64,000 bases of DNA from Channallabes apus (lineage: Eukaryota > Chordata > Actinopteri > Siluriformes > Clariidae). Below are positions 1 through 11,435 of this stretch, piece after piece. Below the pieces are notes generated by a model that ran no database searches, was not told where the DNA came from, and saw only the letters and a list, made by a program, of their open reading frames with translations. Both the position numbers and the translations under genes were made by a program. Position 1 is the first letter of the stretch. Every line of letters starts with the position of its first letter. The stretch spans positions 22,092,651 through 22,156,650 of the forward strand of contig CM060118.1 in assembly GCA_030522415.1 (NCBI GenBank). The letters run 5' to 3'.

Positions 1-2223
1 TATTTGCTGCTTGTGTTTTGACAAGGAATTTTATCTGAGTAAGTAAAATAGGTTGCTGTTTTTAAGTCCTGGAGACGCCTTAAGAGGCCCTAAACTTTGG
101 CTGCTAAGCCCCATATGCAGCATGCTGTGATGCACTGAGTGTTTTGATGCCCTTCTATCATAACCAGCACTGACAGTGTGCTGCATTGGTTTTTCTAGAC
201 CAGACAAGCTGGCCTTTGGTCCTCACAGGCATAGATGAGCTTTGGATTCTCATGATCCAGTCACCATACTTGTTTGTGGTTCGAACACAAAATTAATTAA
301 AAACCAGAGAATTAGGTTTTTGCACAAGATGAATTTCAAGACAGAAACTTTTAAACAGTTAAAAAGGAGAAATTCCCTTAAGGCAAATCAGAGAGAGGTA
401 CTGTAAAGTACTGTTAACAGTTAGGTGAAGTAAAAAAAAAAACCCTCTTAATATGCTATCTATTTGAATTAAATTACAGAGTAAAGTGTAATACAAGTCA
501 TACAACATACTACATATACCAAAAATAATTTTTTTTCCATTTCATACAAATTTTCATAATTTTCTTTTGATGTGTAAAGCTATACAAATAAAATGTATTG
601 ACTTGAATTGAACATAAAAAGTGTACATAAGTACTTTGTGACTGTTGTTTACAAATAAAATGAAAGAGATTCAGCATTATGAACTGTCCTGTGAGTGTAA
701 AACGGTTGTGTTGCATCAGGAGAGATTTTGGTTGTGCTTGTAAAATGTGAAGGAATGAATTCTTTCCTGTGTAAATCGTTAATATTTGTTCTTCTAACTG
801 CTACAACAGCATGTTTGTTTCTGTATCAAATTCATTTCTCTACTGAACTCTTATTAACCAGTTTTAAGTAAAAGTTTTAATTGTCAGAGATGTAGACTTA
901 ACTGTTAATGACTAGTTCTTAATCTCAGTCCTAGAAATACTGTATGCCATGAAATACAGGTTGTGTTTTTTCTGCTCTAAAACACCAAGCCATTTCAGTT
1001 AATGGCTTGTTAATGAGCTGATGAGTTGTGTTTGATTGAGGAAAAGCACAACAATGTGTAGCACACAGTCTCTCACAGAGCTGGGGCACCATAACTGGGG
1101 AAATTATGCAGAACTGATAGATTCCAGGTGAGGAAAGTTACAAAGGAACCCTGAAACACTTATGTTTTAAAAGAGGAGAATTAGAAAGTGGAGTACTTTG
1201 AAGTTAGGGTTGAACGTGGGTGCCATCATGATGCAACCATGTTGAATATATACTGTAGCAAGAATTTGATGTTGTGCCTCACCTTAAGAAACTTGTAAAA
1301 TCAGAAGCTAGCTGTTAGCTGTGTCACAAATTCCACATGAAGCAATAAAGCATGAATCATTCAGTGTTAAGCGCTGACCTCATAAAGGAACATGTGTAAT
1401 CAAAGATGGGGCGACCAGTTCAGTCAAGCATCACTTACTGTTTTTATTTTCCTTTCCATGGGTGTTTTTCTTGAACTCATTTCGTGCTGTCTCAGAGTGT
1501 ACTTCACCTCACTACCTTATAAGGCAGCATTGTGTTAGCAGGCAGACTTTCAGGACACATGGCTCCTCGCGTGTGTGGGTGTGCTGTGTTCTCTGGATGT
1601 GTTTGCGCTCTCTGCCCAGAGCTGCTCAGAGCAAATTGTGGCTCACCCAGCTGCTGAACGGCTCTTTCATACAGCCCCTCTCCCCCTGGCTCCTCAGCAC
1701 ACAGACCTGCTTATTCAACACTCAGCAGCACCAAAAACCTGTGGTACACAAAGTGACAGTCTGTGAAAAAGGCATTCCTGCACAGTCAATGGAATTACAG
1801 TTTATACGTAAGGAAGTAGAGTATTAATGAATGGCATCATGGCATGGAAGGTGCCGCATAAATGTCTTGCATCAAACCAGTTCAGTAACAGATTTTTAAA
1901 AGAAGTTTTAGTGATAAAAAAAAAGAAAACATTAGTTTATGACAAGTAAAGGACAGGACCCAAGTCTAACAGTAGGTTTTTATTAATAATGCTAATATTT
2001 TGTTCATACTGTATCTCACAGTACTTGTTTATACATTTTTAACTTCAGTGTTTTTGCTGAGATTTCCAAAGGGAAAGTGAGTAACACTGGCCTATCTAAA
2101 GGAGGAGGAGAGAACATTCAGTTCCCATTACTCTGCTGCCTCTGCTGCCTGTATAAAGAAACCTTTTGTCCTTTTGATTAGCAGAAATACCACAGACATA
2201 CCTACTACAAAATAACGAAACAT
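1..2223. other. Non-coding stretch, no recognisable gene
   Basis: AT-rich unique sequence with stops in all frames. The longest open frame (plus strand, 1462-1827, 121 codons) has no domain, no signal I recognise and an irregular composition, so I treat it as chance. Scattered AATAAA hexamers around 590-660 are expected in DNA this AT-rich and do not define a 3' end. I see no repeat family here. Confidence 0.6.
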
Positions 2224-2233
2224 AACTACGACA
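2224..2233. repeat. Left target-site duplication of the SINE
   Basis: AACTACGACA, identical to the ten bases directly after the SINE tail at 2571-2580. Confidence 0.85.
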
Positions 2234-2570
2234 AAGGTGGCACGGTGGTGTAGTGGTTAGCACTGCTGCCTTGCACCTCCAGGGTCTGGGTTCGATTCCC
2301 GGCCAGGCTCGATTCCCGTCTCTGTGTGCATGGAGTTTGCACGTTCTCCCCGTGCTTGGTGGGTTTCCTCCGGGTACTCCGGTTTCCTCCCACAGTCCAA
2401 AGACATGCAGGTTAGGCTAATTAGCGTTCCCAAGTGTGTGTGTGTGCTCTGCGATGGATTGGCATGCTGTCCAGGGTGTACCCTGCCTCGTGCCCTGAGT
2501 CTCCTGGGATAGGCTCCAGGTCCCCGCGACCCTAAATACAGGATAAAGCTGTATAGAAGATGAATGAATG
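2234..2570 (+). mobile_element. tRNA-derived SINE, full length, with 10-bp target duplication
   Basis: This is a short interspersed retroelement copied through RNA by a partner LINE. Its tRNA-like head carries both internal RNA polymerase III promoter boxes: an A box at 2246-2256 (TGGTGTAGTGG) and a B box at 2289-2299 (GGTTCGATTCC). The body contains the block familiar from many teleost genomes, with CCTCCCACAGTCCAAAGACA near 2384 and CCAGGGTGTACCCTGCCTCG near 2471. The tail ends in short GAAT repeats. The element is bounded by a perfect 10-bp direct repeat, AACTACGACA, at 2224-2233 and 2571-2580, the mark of target-primed insertion. The clean duplication and intact boxes suggest a fairly young insertion. 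Diverged copies of the same family lie at 19327-19432, 19568-19647 and 28873-29130. It has no coding capacity. Confidence 0.88.
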
Positions 2571-2580
2571 AACTACGACA
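2571..2580. repeat. Right target-site duplication of the SINE
   Basis: AACTACGACA, matching 2224-2233 without mismatch. It follows the GAATGAATG tail directly. Confidence 0.85.
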
Positions 2581-2841
2581 CAATGCTCTCTGACACAATG
2601 ATTTTTCTGATCTGAAAAAAAAAAAAAAACAGTACAGTACATACGCACATTGATTCAGGCCTTGTTGAAGTACTAATAACTTCTCCCTGAGAAGGTATTA
2701 GTAAGTCACCTTCCTGAAAAATAAATGTCACTTTTTAATGTGTTTATGTTAAAATAAAGCTATATGGTTTAGCTGAAGATATCACTCTGCATATACTCTT
2801 TTTATTTATTGATTAATTTATTTATTTAGCCCTCTGACTGT

Positions 2842-2881
<40 letters not shown>

Positions 2882-4131
2882 GAAGGAGGAGTGGCATATC
2901 TTTATTCTTACATCAATCATAGCAATACAAGTCAATCATGGGTGTTAAACAGAATGGAGCAAGATACGTAGCACTTTCACTGAGTATGTAACACTGCTCC
3001 CTAATGGCGCATGAGCAGCAATTTAAAAAGTTGAGGTGGGCATCTTCACATGATTCCTCATAGCAAGCACATGTTAACCTGGGCCTTGTCCTGGCTGGTA
3101 GTGGTTGGTGATGGAGGAGTGCCCCAATGAGACAGGTGGGAATTGGTCATGACTAAATTAGGGAGAAAATTTGTGTAGGGTAAACTTGGAGAGGGTTGGT
3201 ATAATGCTTAAGTGCTTTGTATAAATGCCCATTTGGAGAAGCACTTTGATGTAGGACCCTACAACAGTGTTTCCCTTAATGTGTTTGCCTTAACCTTCAG
3301 GATTGAATTACCCCCTTAATTTATTAAGTGCGCAAATCATTTTAGGACTGACTGTATACTACTGTAAGTACAGTACATTACCACAGGAGGTGTTTATTGT
3401 GTCTTCAAACAAAATCTAAATCCAATATAAATGAAGCCAATTTTTTACATTATTTAAACGCATTAAGGAGCTCATCACTGCTGCCATTGTTTGATGTTCT
3501 ATTGTCAGAAAAGTAATACGACTGCTCTTTTGAAGCATTACAGATCCCACTGATGTTATGATTCTGATCAGTTTGGTATACTGTATGTTTTTTAACTTCT
3601 GAAGCTTTTTGCTTGAACAGCTTAAGTGTCCATCTGAAATATACTGTTTTATGAGAAAGAGGATGTTGATACATCCTTATTGATGCATGTACTGAGCAGC
3701 TGGGCTGTTAAAATGATACTCCTGCCTGTCAAAATCTATTTTTGGCTCTTTGAAAAACAACAAAAAGAGCCATTATACCGTTATAATCATTACCTGCAAT
3801 TGTCCAGCAGAGGGTAGTAGCATTCTTCTTGTCTGACTTTCAAAGAATTACAACTTGGTTCTTATTTTCCAGCACAAGAGCTCAAAATCATGACAAATTA
3901 TGAATGACTGAGGTTAAGGCAAGGGGTTGAGTTAATCCCCCCCCTCCCACAACATAATTCATATACAATAGATAAAAGTCAACATTTCAACATTCTTTGT
4001 CAGGAATAAATATAAAAAAGATTTAAGATCAGGTTAATTATAGTATTAACCATTATAAAATATATACATGTGTCATTTTGCATTACTTAATCTCTCTCTG
4101 TCAGTGAGTTTATGTGCGAGGACATGTGGTG

Positions 4132-4137
<6 letters not shown>
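2581..4137. other. Non-coding stretch, no recognisable gene
   Basis: Unique AT-rich sequence interrupted by one CT array (2843-2879). A C-rich run lies near 3938-3948. I see no exon, RNA gene or transposon in it. Confidence 0.55.
2843..2879. repeat. (CT)n microsatellite
   Basis: An uninterrupted CT run of about 18 units. Confidence 0.95.
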
Positions 4138-4192
<55 letters not shown>

Positions 4193-4193
4193 G
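4138..4193. repeat. (GT)n(GA)n compound microsatellite
   Basis: About 17 GT units pass directly into about 11 GA units. The open frames across it are microsatellite translations. Confidence 0.95.
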
Positions 4194-5235
4194 TGGATAT
4201 ACAGGAGAATCCTGTCTTTAATGAGTGTTGGGCCCAGCACTAATCCACAGGTAATGGCAGACACACAGACCTGACCTCTTCGTTCACCCTGTTTCTAACG
4301 TGTAGACACTCACTGTTAAACACTGTTCAATAGATACTGTAAATATCCCACACCCAATGAATTTTATTGAAAAGTGGTTATTCACATAGTGAAAATATCT
4401 GATAAAACATTAAAAGAACAACAGAGCACTTGTTTCGGATGTGATTTCAATCCCTCTTTTCTTGAAAGAGTTATTACTTCCTAGCAATATCCTATATGCC
4501 TATGGCCAATGATTTTGGAGAACAATCGCATGTGTGTGTAATCTTTGAGGAGTGATTTGGTATCAAAGGAAATGGAGAACATGCAGAGGAGTATTTGTGA
4601 GTCTGCCAAAACCAGCCTTTGTCAAATATTTCACTCACATCTGAACTCACTGATACATAAATTACTTGCACTGTTGCTTTGAACTGTTTACAACAGTGGC
4701 AAAAATTTATATCTCTGAGTTATTCTCAGTGACCTCCTCCTCTTTTATATTGAATATTATCAAAGGCCACTGATATGAATGACTTTCCGTCTAAATAACG
4801 TTTCATTTCTGAGTAATAAACAAATATAAATATAGGTTTCATGCATTCTTAGAGATTCAATTTATTTGTTTTGTAAGGTGGCCCAAATGTTTGGCTCTAT
4901 ACACAGCAAGAATCCCAGTGTTAAATTAACACCCAGAGAGTTGAATTACACCCGACCATGTTGGTACAGGTCTACATGTTCTTATATACTTGTATATGAA
5001 CGCTAAAATCATTCAATTAAAACTGAGGATTTATTGTGTAGGTAAAAACGTATTTAAAATGCAAAGGCCTACTTGAGACTTGAGTATACAAGAACAGTGA
5101 ACATTTCTTATTATATCAGAATATGCAGAGATAATTTCCTCCTAGGATAAACATTTCTTTTCTGGAATGGGTCTGATAGACCCCTGAAGAGGTGTTAAGC
5201 TCATTTGAGCTTTTATTATAATTTTTTAGTCCAGC

Positions 5236-5238
<3 letters not shown>
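4194..5238. other. Non-coding stretch, possible transposon scrap
   Basis: Unique sequence without a gene. The short segment around 4905-4960 has the back-and-forth pattern TTAAATTAACACC followed by GAGAGTTGAATTACACCC. That resembles a common teleost DNA-transposon end, but it is too short to assign. Confidence 0.4.

Positions 5239-5300
<62 letters not shown>
5239..5300. repeat. (TA)n array, left of Tc1-derived element
   Basis: About 31 TA units that directly abut the left end of the short Tc1-like element. TA is also the target dinucleotide of Tc1/mariner transposases. Confidence 0.95.
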
Positions 5301-5307
<7 letters not shown>

Positions 5308-5858
5308 TACCGTTCAAAAGTTTTAGATCTCTTTCTAACTCCATGATCGTTCCTGATTTTTCTTTCTTTCTACATTGTAAAGGAATGCTGAAGGCGTCCA
5401 AAAAAATGCATTAATCACCTTTGAACAGTTGATATTGAGATGTGTTTGCTACTTCTGCTCTGTAAAGACTTCATAACGCCTCTAATCTGAGGTGCTGTTA
5501 ATTGGTCATTTTTCAGGCTGATAACTCTAAATGAACTTCTCGTCTGCGGCAGAGGTAGGTTTTGGTCTCGCCCTCCTGGGACGGCCTTCATGAGAGCCAG
5601 TTTCATTATGGTGCTTGACGGATTTTGCAAATGCACTTGCAAATACTGTTCTTGCAAGAACTATTACAGAAAGACTGACCTCTGTGTCTTAAAATAACAA
5701 CTAACTGTTATTTTTGTTGTTGTTACGTAATTACCTAATTCCATATGTGTTATTTTTATAGTTTTGAAATCCCCAGTATTGTTGCAGAATGTAGAAAATA
5801 AATCACTAAACAAAAACAAAGAAGTTTGCAAGTGATCTAAAACTTTTGAACGGTAGTG
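5301..5858 (-). mobile_element. Internally deleted Tc1-like element, copy 1
   Basis: A non-autonomous cut-and-paste transposon of about 558 bp. The inverted ends read ACCGTTCAAAAGTTTTAGAT on the left (from 5309) and the complement on the right (ATCTAAAACTTTTGAACGGT, 5835-5854). The outermost bases at the left (CACACATT) differ slightly from the right end. TA lies on both sides (5299-5300, 5859-5860). The interior encodes, on the minus strand, only the start of a Tc1-type transposase, so the catalytic domain of a full element (usually about 1.6 kb) is missing. The element sits inside a long TA microsatellite. A second copy at 45388-45926 is about 97% identical by eye and sits in the same kind of site. 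Confidence 0.85.
5415..5657 (-). pseudogene. Tc1 transposase N-terminal fragment, frameshifted (copy 1)
   Basis: This is the remains of the DNA-binding part of a Tc1-like transposase. On the minus strand, 5414-5530 reads RVISLKN, QLTAPQIRGVM and HISISTVQR, the helix-turn-helix region typical of fish Tc1 transposases. Just upstream (5530-5601) the conserved GRPRR-type linker is readable only in another frame (TGSHEGRPRRARPKPTSAAD). A one-base shift near 5526-5531 therefore separates the two parts. A stop (TGA) follows STVQR, and no catalytic D or E motif is present. The same frame break occurs in copy 2. It cannot make an active transposase. Confidence 0.8.
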
Positions 5859-5868
5859 TATATGTATG

Positions 5869-5958
<90 letters not shown>
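5859..5958. repeat. (TA)n array, right of Tc1-derived element
   Basis: About 50 TA units, with TATG variants at the left edge next to the element's right end. Confidence 0.95.
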
Positions 5959-5962
<4 letters not shown>

Positions 5963-6965
5963 TAAAACATATAATTTCATATAATGAAAAATAAATCTAA
6001 AGTGTAGCCCGCTCTGTACCTTAAGTAGTTGAACGTGTTAAAAAATGGTTTGTAATACATAGTGAAGACAAACTGTTTCTCAGAGGGTATAAACAGAGAA
6101 TTAGGTGCTGAGTGAAAGCAGATTGGCCAAGCGAACGTTGATGGGAGGCTGTCCACTCCCATCAGACCTCAGTGCTTTCCCAAGCTGCCACGCTCCACCT
6201 ACGAACCCTCCCACTACAGCACATCCGGGGGACGACTCTTATGAATATTTCAAGCACAGATAAGAAACCGGGCACTGAGAGGTCAGCCATGTTTCAAATC
6301 AGGTCAGTATGCAGGCTGAGGCTACAAGTATAGTCCTTACTTATATGTTTTACCCTGTATGCGTATCAGACATTGTGTCAATTTGAATGAATCCATCATT
6401 TAAATTCAAGAATATATACCACATATCGCCTTGATTAATGTTTAAGTTACAAAGTTACCAGTTACAAAGTTGTAACTTCAAAGGTAGGTACTGATATATA
6501 TAAATATAGATACTGATATATATGTAAATATGAAGAAATTAAAGCTAAAAGCTTTTGTAAGGGAAAGTGTATGGCAAGAACGATCAGATTTTTAGCTTAC
6601 ATTTCCTTATATTACACGTCCACAACTTTGAAACATGTTGCCCTGGTTAGATTAATTAAACAATTAATAGCTCTAAATGTCTCCAATTTGTTTGAGCCCT
6701 GGGTTTCACCTAATAAAACTGCATTTAATCCAACATGATTATCCATGATGAAGGCCATTTCAAACACCAGAAAGCAATCGTATTTGAAGCTAATGAAAGA
6801 GATAACATTGGTCAGAGTAATTGCACAAGCATTGGCCATAGCCAGTACAACAATTTTGAATGTCCTGAAAAACAAAGTTGCACACTCTAATGTTTCATTC
6901 AATAGCCTTTAGCTTTGATTCTGAAATAAAATGTGGTGACCAATTCCTGTGTGAAAATGATTTCT
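5959..6965. other. Non-coding stretch, candidate regulatory block at 6110-6320
   Basis: No gene is recognisable. 6110-6320 is less AT-rich than its surroundings and non-repetitive, with a reverse CCAAT box (ATTGGCC near 6122). The minus-strand frame at 6612-6902 (96 codons) has no recognised domain. Confidence 0.35.
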
Positions 6966-6969
6966 CATA

Positions 6970-7350
6970 GTCTCAGTTCTACTCTCCAGAGTCCTGGAAA
7001 TTGCTTATTCCATAATTGATGTGATAATCTGGTTATTCAGTACATTCAGGTGTATAAGTCAGCTGACTTCATGCTATTGCCACATAATGTTGCTATGCCT
7101 AGACCTGATCAACTGAAGCTGATCAAGTGAAGGCAAGTATGCATGATGGGTGCATCACTTCATGCGATTAATTCTTACCCTGACGGACCCATAATAGTGT
7201 CACTCTGAACTCATCAGACCACATGACCTTTTCCCGCAGCTTCTAAGTCCAATCTTTATGCTTCCTAGCAAACCAAAGCCTTTTTTTTCTGATTAGACTC
7301 ACTAGCTAGTGGTTTTCCTATGGCCACCACCTGTTTAATCCCAATTCTGT
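6970..7350 (-). pseudogene. Decayed Tc1-like transposase, central part
   Basis: Translating the minus strand in pieces gives a series of family motifs in the right order: VVAIGKPLASESNQKKK near 7325-7275, KHKDWT near 7258-7241, VMWSDE near 7225-7208 (the first catalytic aspartate lies in WSDE), EVMHPSC near 7165-7145 and LNVLN near 7050-7035. Stops and frameshifts separate them, so this is an old dead copy. It belongs to a different Tc1 lineage from the short elements at 5301 and 45388. I see no terminal inverted repeats. The HKDWT and WSDE spacing fits established Tc1 transposases. Confidence 0.72.
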
Positions 7351-7438
7351 TGTTACTTGGAGCTCAGTAATAATTTGACCCTTCAATTTTGTATATTTTG
7401 TGTATGTGTCTATACAGTACCTACAGTACATGCGTGAT

Positions 7439-7440
<2 letters not shown>

Positions 7441-7508
<68 letters not shown>
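7441..7508. repeat. (CA)n microsatellite
   Basis: An unbroken CA run of 34 units. Confidence 0.95.
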
Positions 7509-7510
<2 letters not shown>

Positions 7511-7532
7511 CTGAAACATACATACTGTACAT

Positions 7533-7547
7533 ATATACATACATACA

Positions 7548-7577
<30 letters not shown>
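7533..7577. repeat. (ACAT)n microsatellite
   Basis: About 11 ACAT units, separated from the CA array by about 25 bases that include TACTGTAC. Confidence 0.92.
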
Positions 7578-7580
<3 letters not shown>

Positions 7581-8262
7581 TATATTAAAGTAGTGATATT
7601 AAAAAAGTTATTAAATCTCATGTCTTTAATAATATCTAGATTCATATGACCTTTTAATTTTAGGATTAAAGGAGAGCTGAAAACTGGCATCCCCATAGGA
7701 AATTGACATTTCTGATCCATTATGTTGTTTCACTGCAGTGACAACTTGTCTTGCAATTTTTTTTCCTGTAATGCGAGAAGCCGTACATCTGCGTGTGTCT
7801 GAATGAGGCAGCACTTCACATAGACCCTATCATTTACACACGCCTGCGCCCACCATTGTACTGCAGGCCAGCAGCTGCCCTACACTTGTGGGCCCCAGGG
7901 AGGCCTGCTTACACTCTCAATTCTTTCCACAATGGTGCGGACAAAGAAATATGTATTGCATTGCTTGACCTGCTACATGTAGACCATAATTGTTACATAT
8001 ACTTCCACCTTCATATCTTGCTAGACTTTTCAACATACAATGAACACAGAAAGGGTGTTACAACCTGCTGTTGAACCTGCTGTGTGTACATTTTGTATGG
8101 AAGCATACAGTAACATTGTAAAGTAAAATAGCATGTTGAATTACTTGAACTTAACAAAAACATGTTAAAATAATAAATGTTAGAATATTTCTGCATTTGA
8201 GGTTAAGAAACTTTTCACAGAAAAAGCAAACGAAAAAATCTGCACACTTTACAACTGTGATG
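7578..8262. other. Non-coding stretch
   Basis: No gene is recognised. A GC-richer patch at 7835-7915 (around GGGCCCCAGGGAGGCCTG) stands out from the AT-rich surroundings but matches nothing I can name. Confidence 0.45.
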
Positions 8263-8264
8263 AG

Positions 8265-8390
8265 CAGAAAACCATCTCAGAATGCATACAGTAACATGCC
8301 AAACCCTGAGTTGAATAGGCTGCAACAGCAAAAGTCCACATTGGATTCCACTCCTGTTAGCCAAGAACAGGAGTCTGTTTACTCCTCGTG
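8265..8390 (+). pseudogene. Tc1-like transposase fragment
   Basis: One plus-strand frame over about 8300-8390 reads QTLS, a stop, then IGCNSKSPHWIPLLLAKNRS. This matches the fish Tc1 block that precedes the catalytic domain (RTLRRMGYNSRRP..PLLSAKNR in the family). The match covers about 35 residues with one stop, and no terminal repeats are visible. The longer open frame at 8197-8406 reads a different, non-homologous frame and is not a gene. Confidence 0.55.
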
Positions 8391-8393
8391 CGA

Positions 8394-8993
8394 GAAGGTT
8401 TACTGATACTTGACAATTGAAGACAATAATAAGCACAGATAATGTTTTCACAATCAGATTTTTGTTTTTACCCCATGTGGTGTTCTGCTTTTATAGCCAA
8501 CCTACTTAAAGATTTAACTAGTTATCTATGCAGAGTTTGCATAGAGTTTGGCCATTCTCCTTTGCAGAGTTTAACAGCCCTATCCGATGCTCAAATCTCA
8601 CATTGTGGATGAAGAGGATGAAGTGGATTTTTATATATAAGATTTAATTTGTAGGCATACAGTACATGGCAATATCTCACTATAAGCAATAACAATAACG
8701 TATTTAGTATAGTATTTTGCATTTGGAAAAAGGATAAAAACAGGTTAAAAGGATAACAAAAGGAATTCAGTTTTAGTCGACCACATGCAGTTGATAAAAT
8801 AACTAGTAGTATTGTTATCTATAATTCACAGGTAAAGTGGCAATGTCAAGTGGTTCCCATGGCTCACTGGTCAGGTAGGAGGGCCCACTCATGTATTTTG
8901 CTTTGGGCCCAAAGGCAGTCAGGACTGGCTCTGATCCTTTTGACTCTAATCAATTACTAAATCAAATAAAAATATCCCACGGCCCTATTATCC
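8394..8993. other. Non-coding stretch
   Basis: AT-rich unique sequence. A short patch at 8855-8935, around GGGCCCAAAGGCAG, is GC-richer and may be a repeat scrap, which I cannot assign. No gene. Confidence 0.4.
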
Positions 8994-9108
8994 CTGTTGA
9001 GCCCTTGAGCAAGGGCCTTAACCCTCAACTGCTTAGATATACAATGAGATAAAAATGTAAGTCGCTCTGGATAAAGCATCTGACAAATGTCTAAATGTAA
9101 ATGTAAAT
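8994..9108 (+). mobile_element. 5'-truncated SINE tail (second SINE family)
   Basis: This carries the 3' part of the SINE whose full copy lies on the minus strand at 57509-57702. Shared blocks are TGTTGAGCCCTTGAGCAAGG, CCTTAACCCTCAACTGCT and GTAAGTCGCTCTGGATAA, ending in ATGTAA repeats. The tRNA-like head is missing, as is usual for incomplete reverse transcription. Confidence 0.82.
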
Positions 9109-10371
9109 TGAAGCCTGCATATATACTGTATACTTGTTTTTATTTTTTTTTAGGGGTATCTTGATTGTATATCATGCAGTGGTGGTGGAAACTCTTGGTA
9201 CTCGGTATACTCTTTTGCTCTTTGAAATTAATGACACACCTTTGTTCTTATCCAGGAACATTTGGGATTAGTAAAGAAGCACCAATGATTGCAATAAATA
9301 TTTGATATATACCTTGTTAAAAAAGAACATGCATGAGGAAGATGAGTACTGTAGTCAGGAAAGAGTGCCAGCTAATTAGGAACAGTTTGTATACATTTTG
9401 GCAGTGTAAAAGGTGTCAAACTCATATCACCACAGCCCACGGGCTTATATGGCCCATTAAGCCATTCAACATTTATTAGGCTCTCGTGAAAAATGATCGT
9501 CTGATTCTGTTGAAAGCCTCTGGTTTGATTACCAAAATTTGTTTGTGTCCACCAAGATATTTTAAGGCATTGCCATAGGGCATACACTTACACACATGAT
9601 CAATCAATGAAATCAGCTAGTTGTACTTCATATCTCATAGGATGTTTACAGGCTGTTTAATGTACACCTACCGTTATACTATTAAACACAAAAACTACTG
9701 AACACAAGTGAAGAAACAAGGAAATCAGTTAAACATTTGAAGATCTTTTTCCAGAACCAGAAAGTATCAGTGGACTTTCTCATTTGTGTTATTCAGTGAG
9801 GTCAAAATTTTGCTCTCATAAATAATACATCTTTTTTTTTGTAAATGTCTGACATGTCACACTATCCGTAAGCTGTGTGTATCTGCCGACCTGTCAGTCA
9901 TTATTGTGGGAGTGCCATATTAGGTTTCCTGAGCTATGATTAGTAATTTCATGACTATTCGTTCTGCTTCTGCAATATTCATGCCCTCTGTAATAGATAT
10001 GTCATAGCAGTGTGTTTTTTCCATGTGAATGTGTTAGGGGAATCCCACTCTGGCCATCCCAAGAGAATGTCTATCAGCTCTGTAAGAAAGCCCTTGAAAT
10101 TTTAATTATTCAACCACTGGTTCATGTATATTTCAGCAGAATCAGTAGTAATAGGCGGAGCCTTTCTCTTGAATAGGCCAGCAAATGAAGTGGTATGGAA
10201 AGTCCAAGATAATATGTGCTTGATAAAAAGTCTTCTCTTAAATGGTTTCCTCCTGCAAGTAAATTAGACTTTTTTTTTCTTCTTTTTTTTTAAAGAACCT
10301 TTATGTCAAATTAGGGAACTGTAGTGTTTTAGTGAATTTTGACTTTTGCAGTTCTACATAACGCAAAGTAA
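9109..10371. other. Non-coding stretch, one possible repeat scrap
   Basis: No gene. Around 9410-9460 the phrase GGTGTCAAACTCATATC followed by CCCACGGGC and ATGGCCC resembles a widespread vertebrate repeat, but it is too diverged to assign. 9880-10200 is complex unique sequence. No exon is recognised. Confidence 0.4.
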
Positions 10372-10373
10372 AC

Positions 10374-10407
<34 letters not shown>

Positions 10408-10408
10408 A
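10372..10408. repeat. (TTTC)n microsatellite
   Basis: About nine CTTT units. Confidence 0.93.
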
Positions 10409-11373
10409 GTTTATCTTTAGAGACTGTGGAACAAATACTATGTTCATTTCACTCTGACAGGCAGAATTGTGTCATCTTTGCCTTCAACATGGCAATGGTA
10501 ACTCATAAGCAGACTTGTTTTTTTAAGGCTAGATCCCTCCCTCATTAGTTTGCACACAGACAAATAGTAATTAGCACTCCTGGGGGATTGATAATGGCAA
10601 TACTAGAAGCCTAATTCTTTTTCATTCCTGCCAGAGCAAATGTCTGAGTGTATGTCAGAAAGTTTCTTTGACACATTTAGAAAACAAACCCAGCCAAAGC
10701 CATTTCTTAGTGTTGCAGGCTTTGATATTTAGTTTATCGAGACTTTAATTAACGAGGAAATACACTGGCAGGGTGACAGGGGAAATCTCCTCCAAGCAAA
10801 ATAAACCTTCTAATTCTTTCACAGGGGATTGCCTATGTGGAATATTTCCCATTCTGGTACGATAATTCAACTTCAGAGTTTTTCCTAAAATAAGATGACC
10901 TCCTGGATTTACACCCACAGAAGCAGACAAATATTTGAATTTTCACCCCATACTCAATAACTATCACAAGGAAAAAAAAACCCATCTGTTCTTATCAGTG
11001 AGACACAGGAGTCTCTGCTTGGAATGGCACAAGAGGCGAATAATTCAGCACTTCGTCTATTTATAGTGCTTCAGGTTAGACAGGACCAACCCAGACAAGG
11101 CTCTCTACTCTGTCTCTATATAAATCTCATCCAGTTCTTTCCAGTTCTGCATCTGAAATTGTTTGGTTTAGATAGATGAGAGGTCAGAGGTGCAAGTTTC
11201 TCTTAAGTGAATTTGGTCATAAAGAGTTTCTACGCTGTCAGCAGAGATATTTATTTCATTGTGATCAATCACAGTTCACTGACAGCAAGCCTGACATTTG
11301 TTTCCTTCTTTTCAAGAGGAATCATCACAAATTACAAACACAAATTAAAGGAGAAAAATAAATATTTTCGATT

Positions 11374-11377
<4 letters not shown>
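10409..11377. other. Non-coding stretch, complex sequence
   Basis: Non-repetitive, moderately AT-rich sequence without recognisable coding. 10440-10960 is evenly composed and free of simple repeats apart from short A or T runs. It is a weak candidate for regulatory DNA. Confidence 0.35.

Positions 11378-11433
<56 letters not shown>
11378..11433. repeat. (GT)n microsatellite
   Basis: 28 GT units. Frames of poly-Cys-Val across it are artefacts. Confidence 0.95.

Positions 11434-11435
<2 letters not shown>

Noticed and set aside
590..665. AATAAA signals as the 3' end of a gene
   Set aside because: Several occur by chance in AT-rich DNA and no coding sequence leads into them.
1462..1827. 121-codon plus-strand frame as a gene
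   Set aside because: No recognisable domain, and an overlapping 63-codon frame in another phase is equally open.
2246..2299. A-box/B-box region as a functional tRNA gene (also 57636-57690)
   Set aside because: It is the head of a SINE with a long unrelated body and target duplications; a full cloverleaf with anticodon arm is not convincing.
5116..5414. Tyr-Ile repeat frames across TA arrays (also 45920-46108, 63642-63869)
   Set aside because: TA dinucleotide translation; the flanking parts are Tc1-derived or unique non-coding sequence.
7318..7588. Open frames of His-Thr or Cys-Val repeats across CA/GT arrays (also 4073, 11207, 11380, 18350, 18564, 58210)
   Set aside because: They are translations of microsatellites, with no non-repeat coding segment attached.
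8197..8406. 69-codon plus-strand frame as a gene
   Set aside because: A different frame of the same DNA matches Tc1 transposase, so this frame is incidental.
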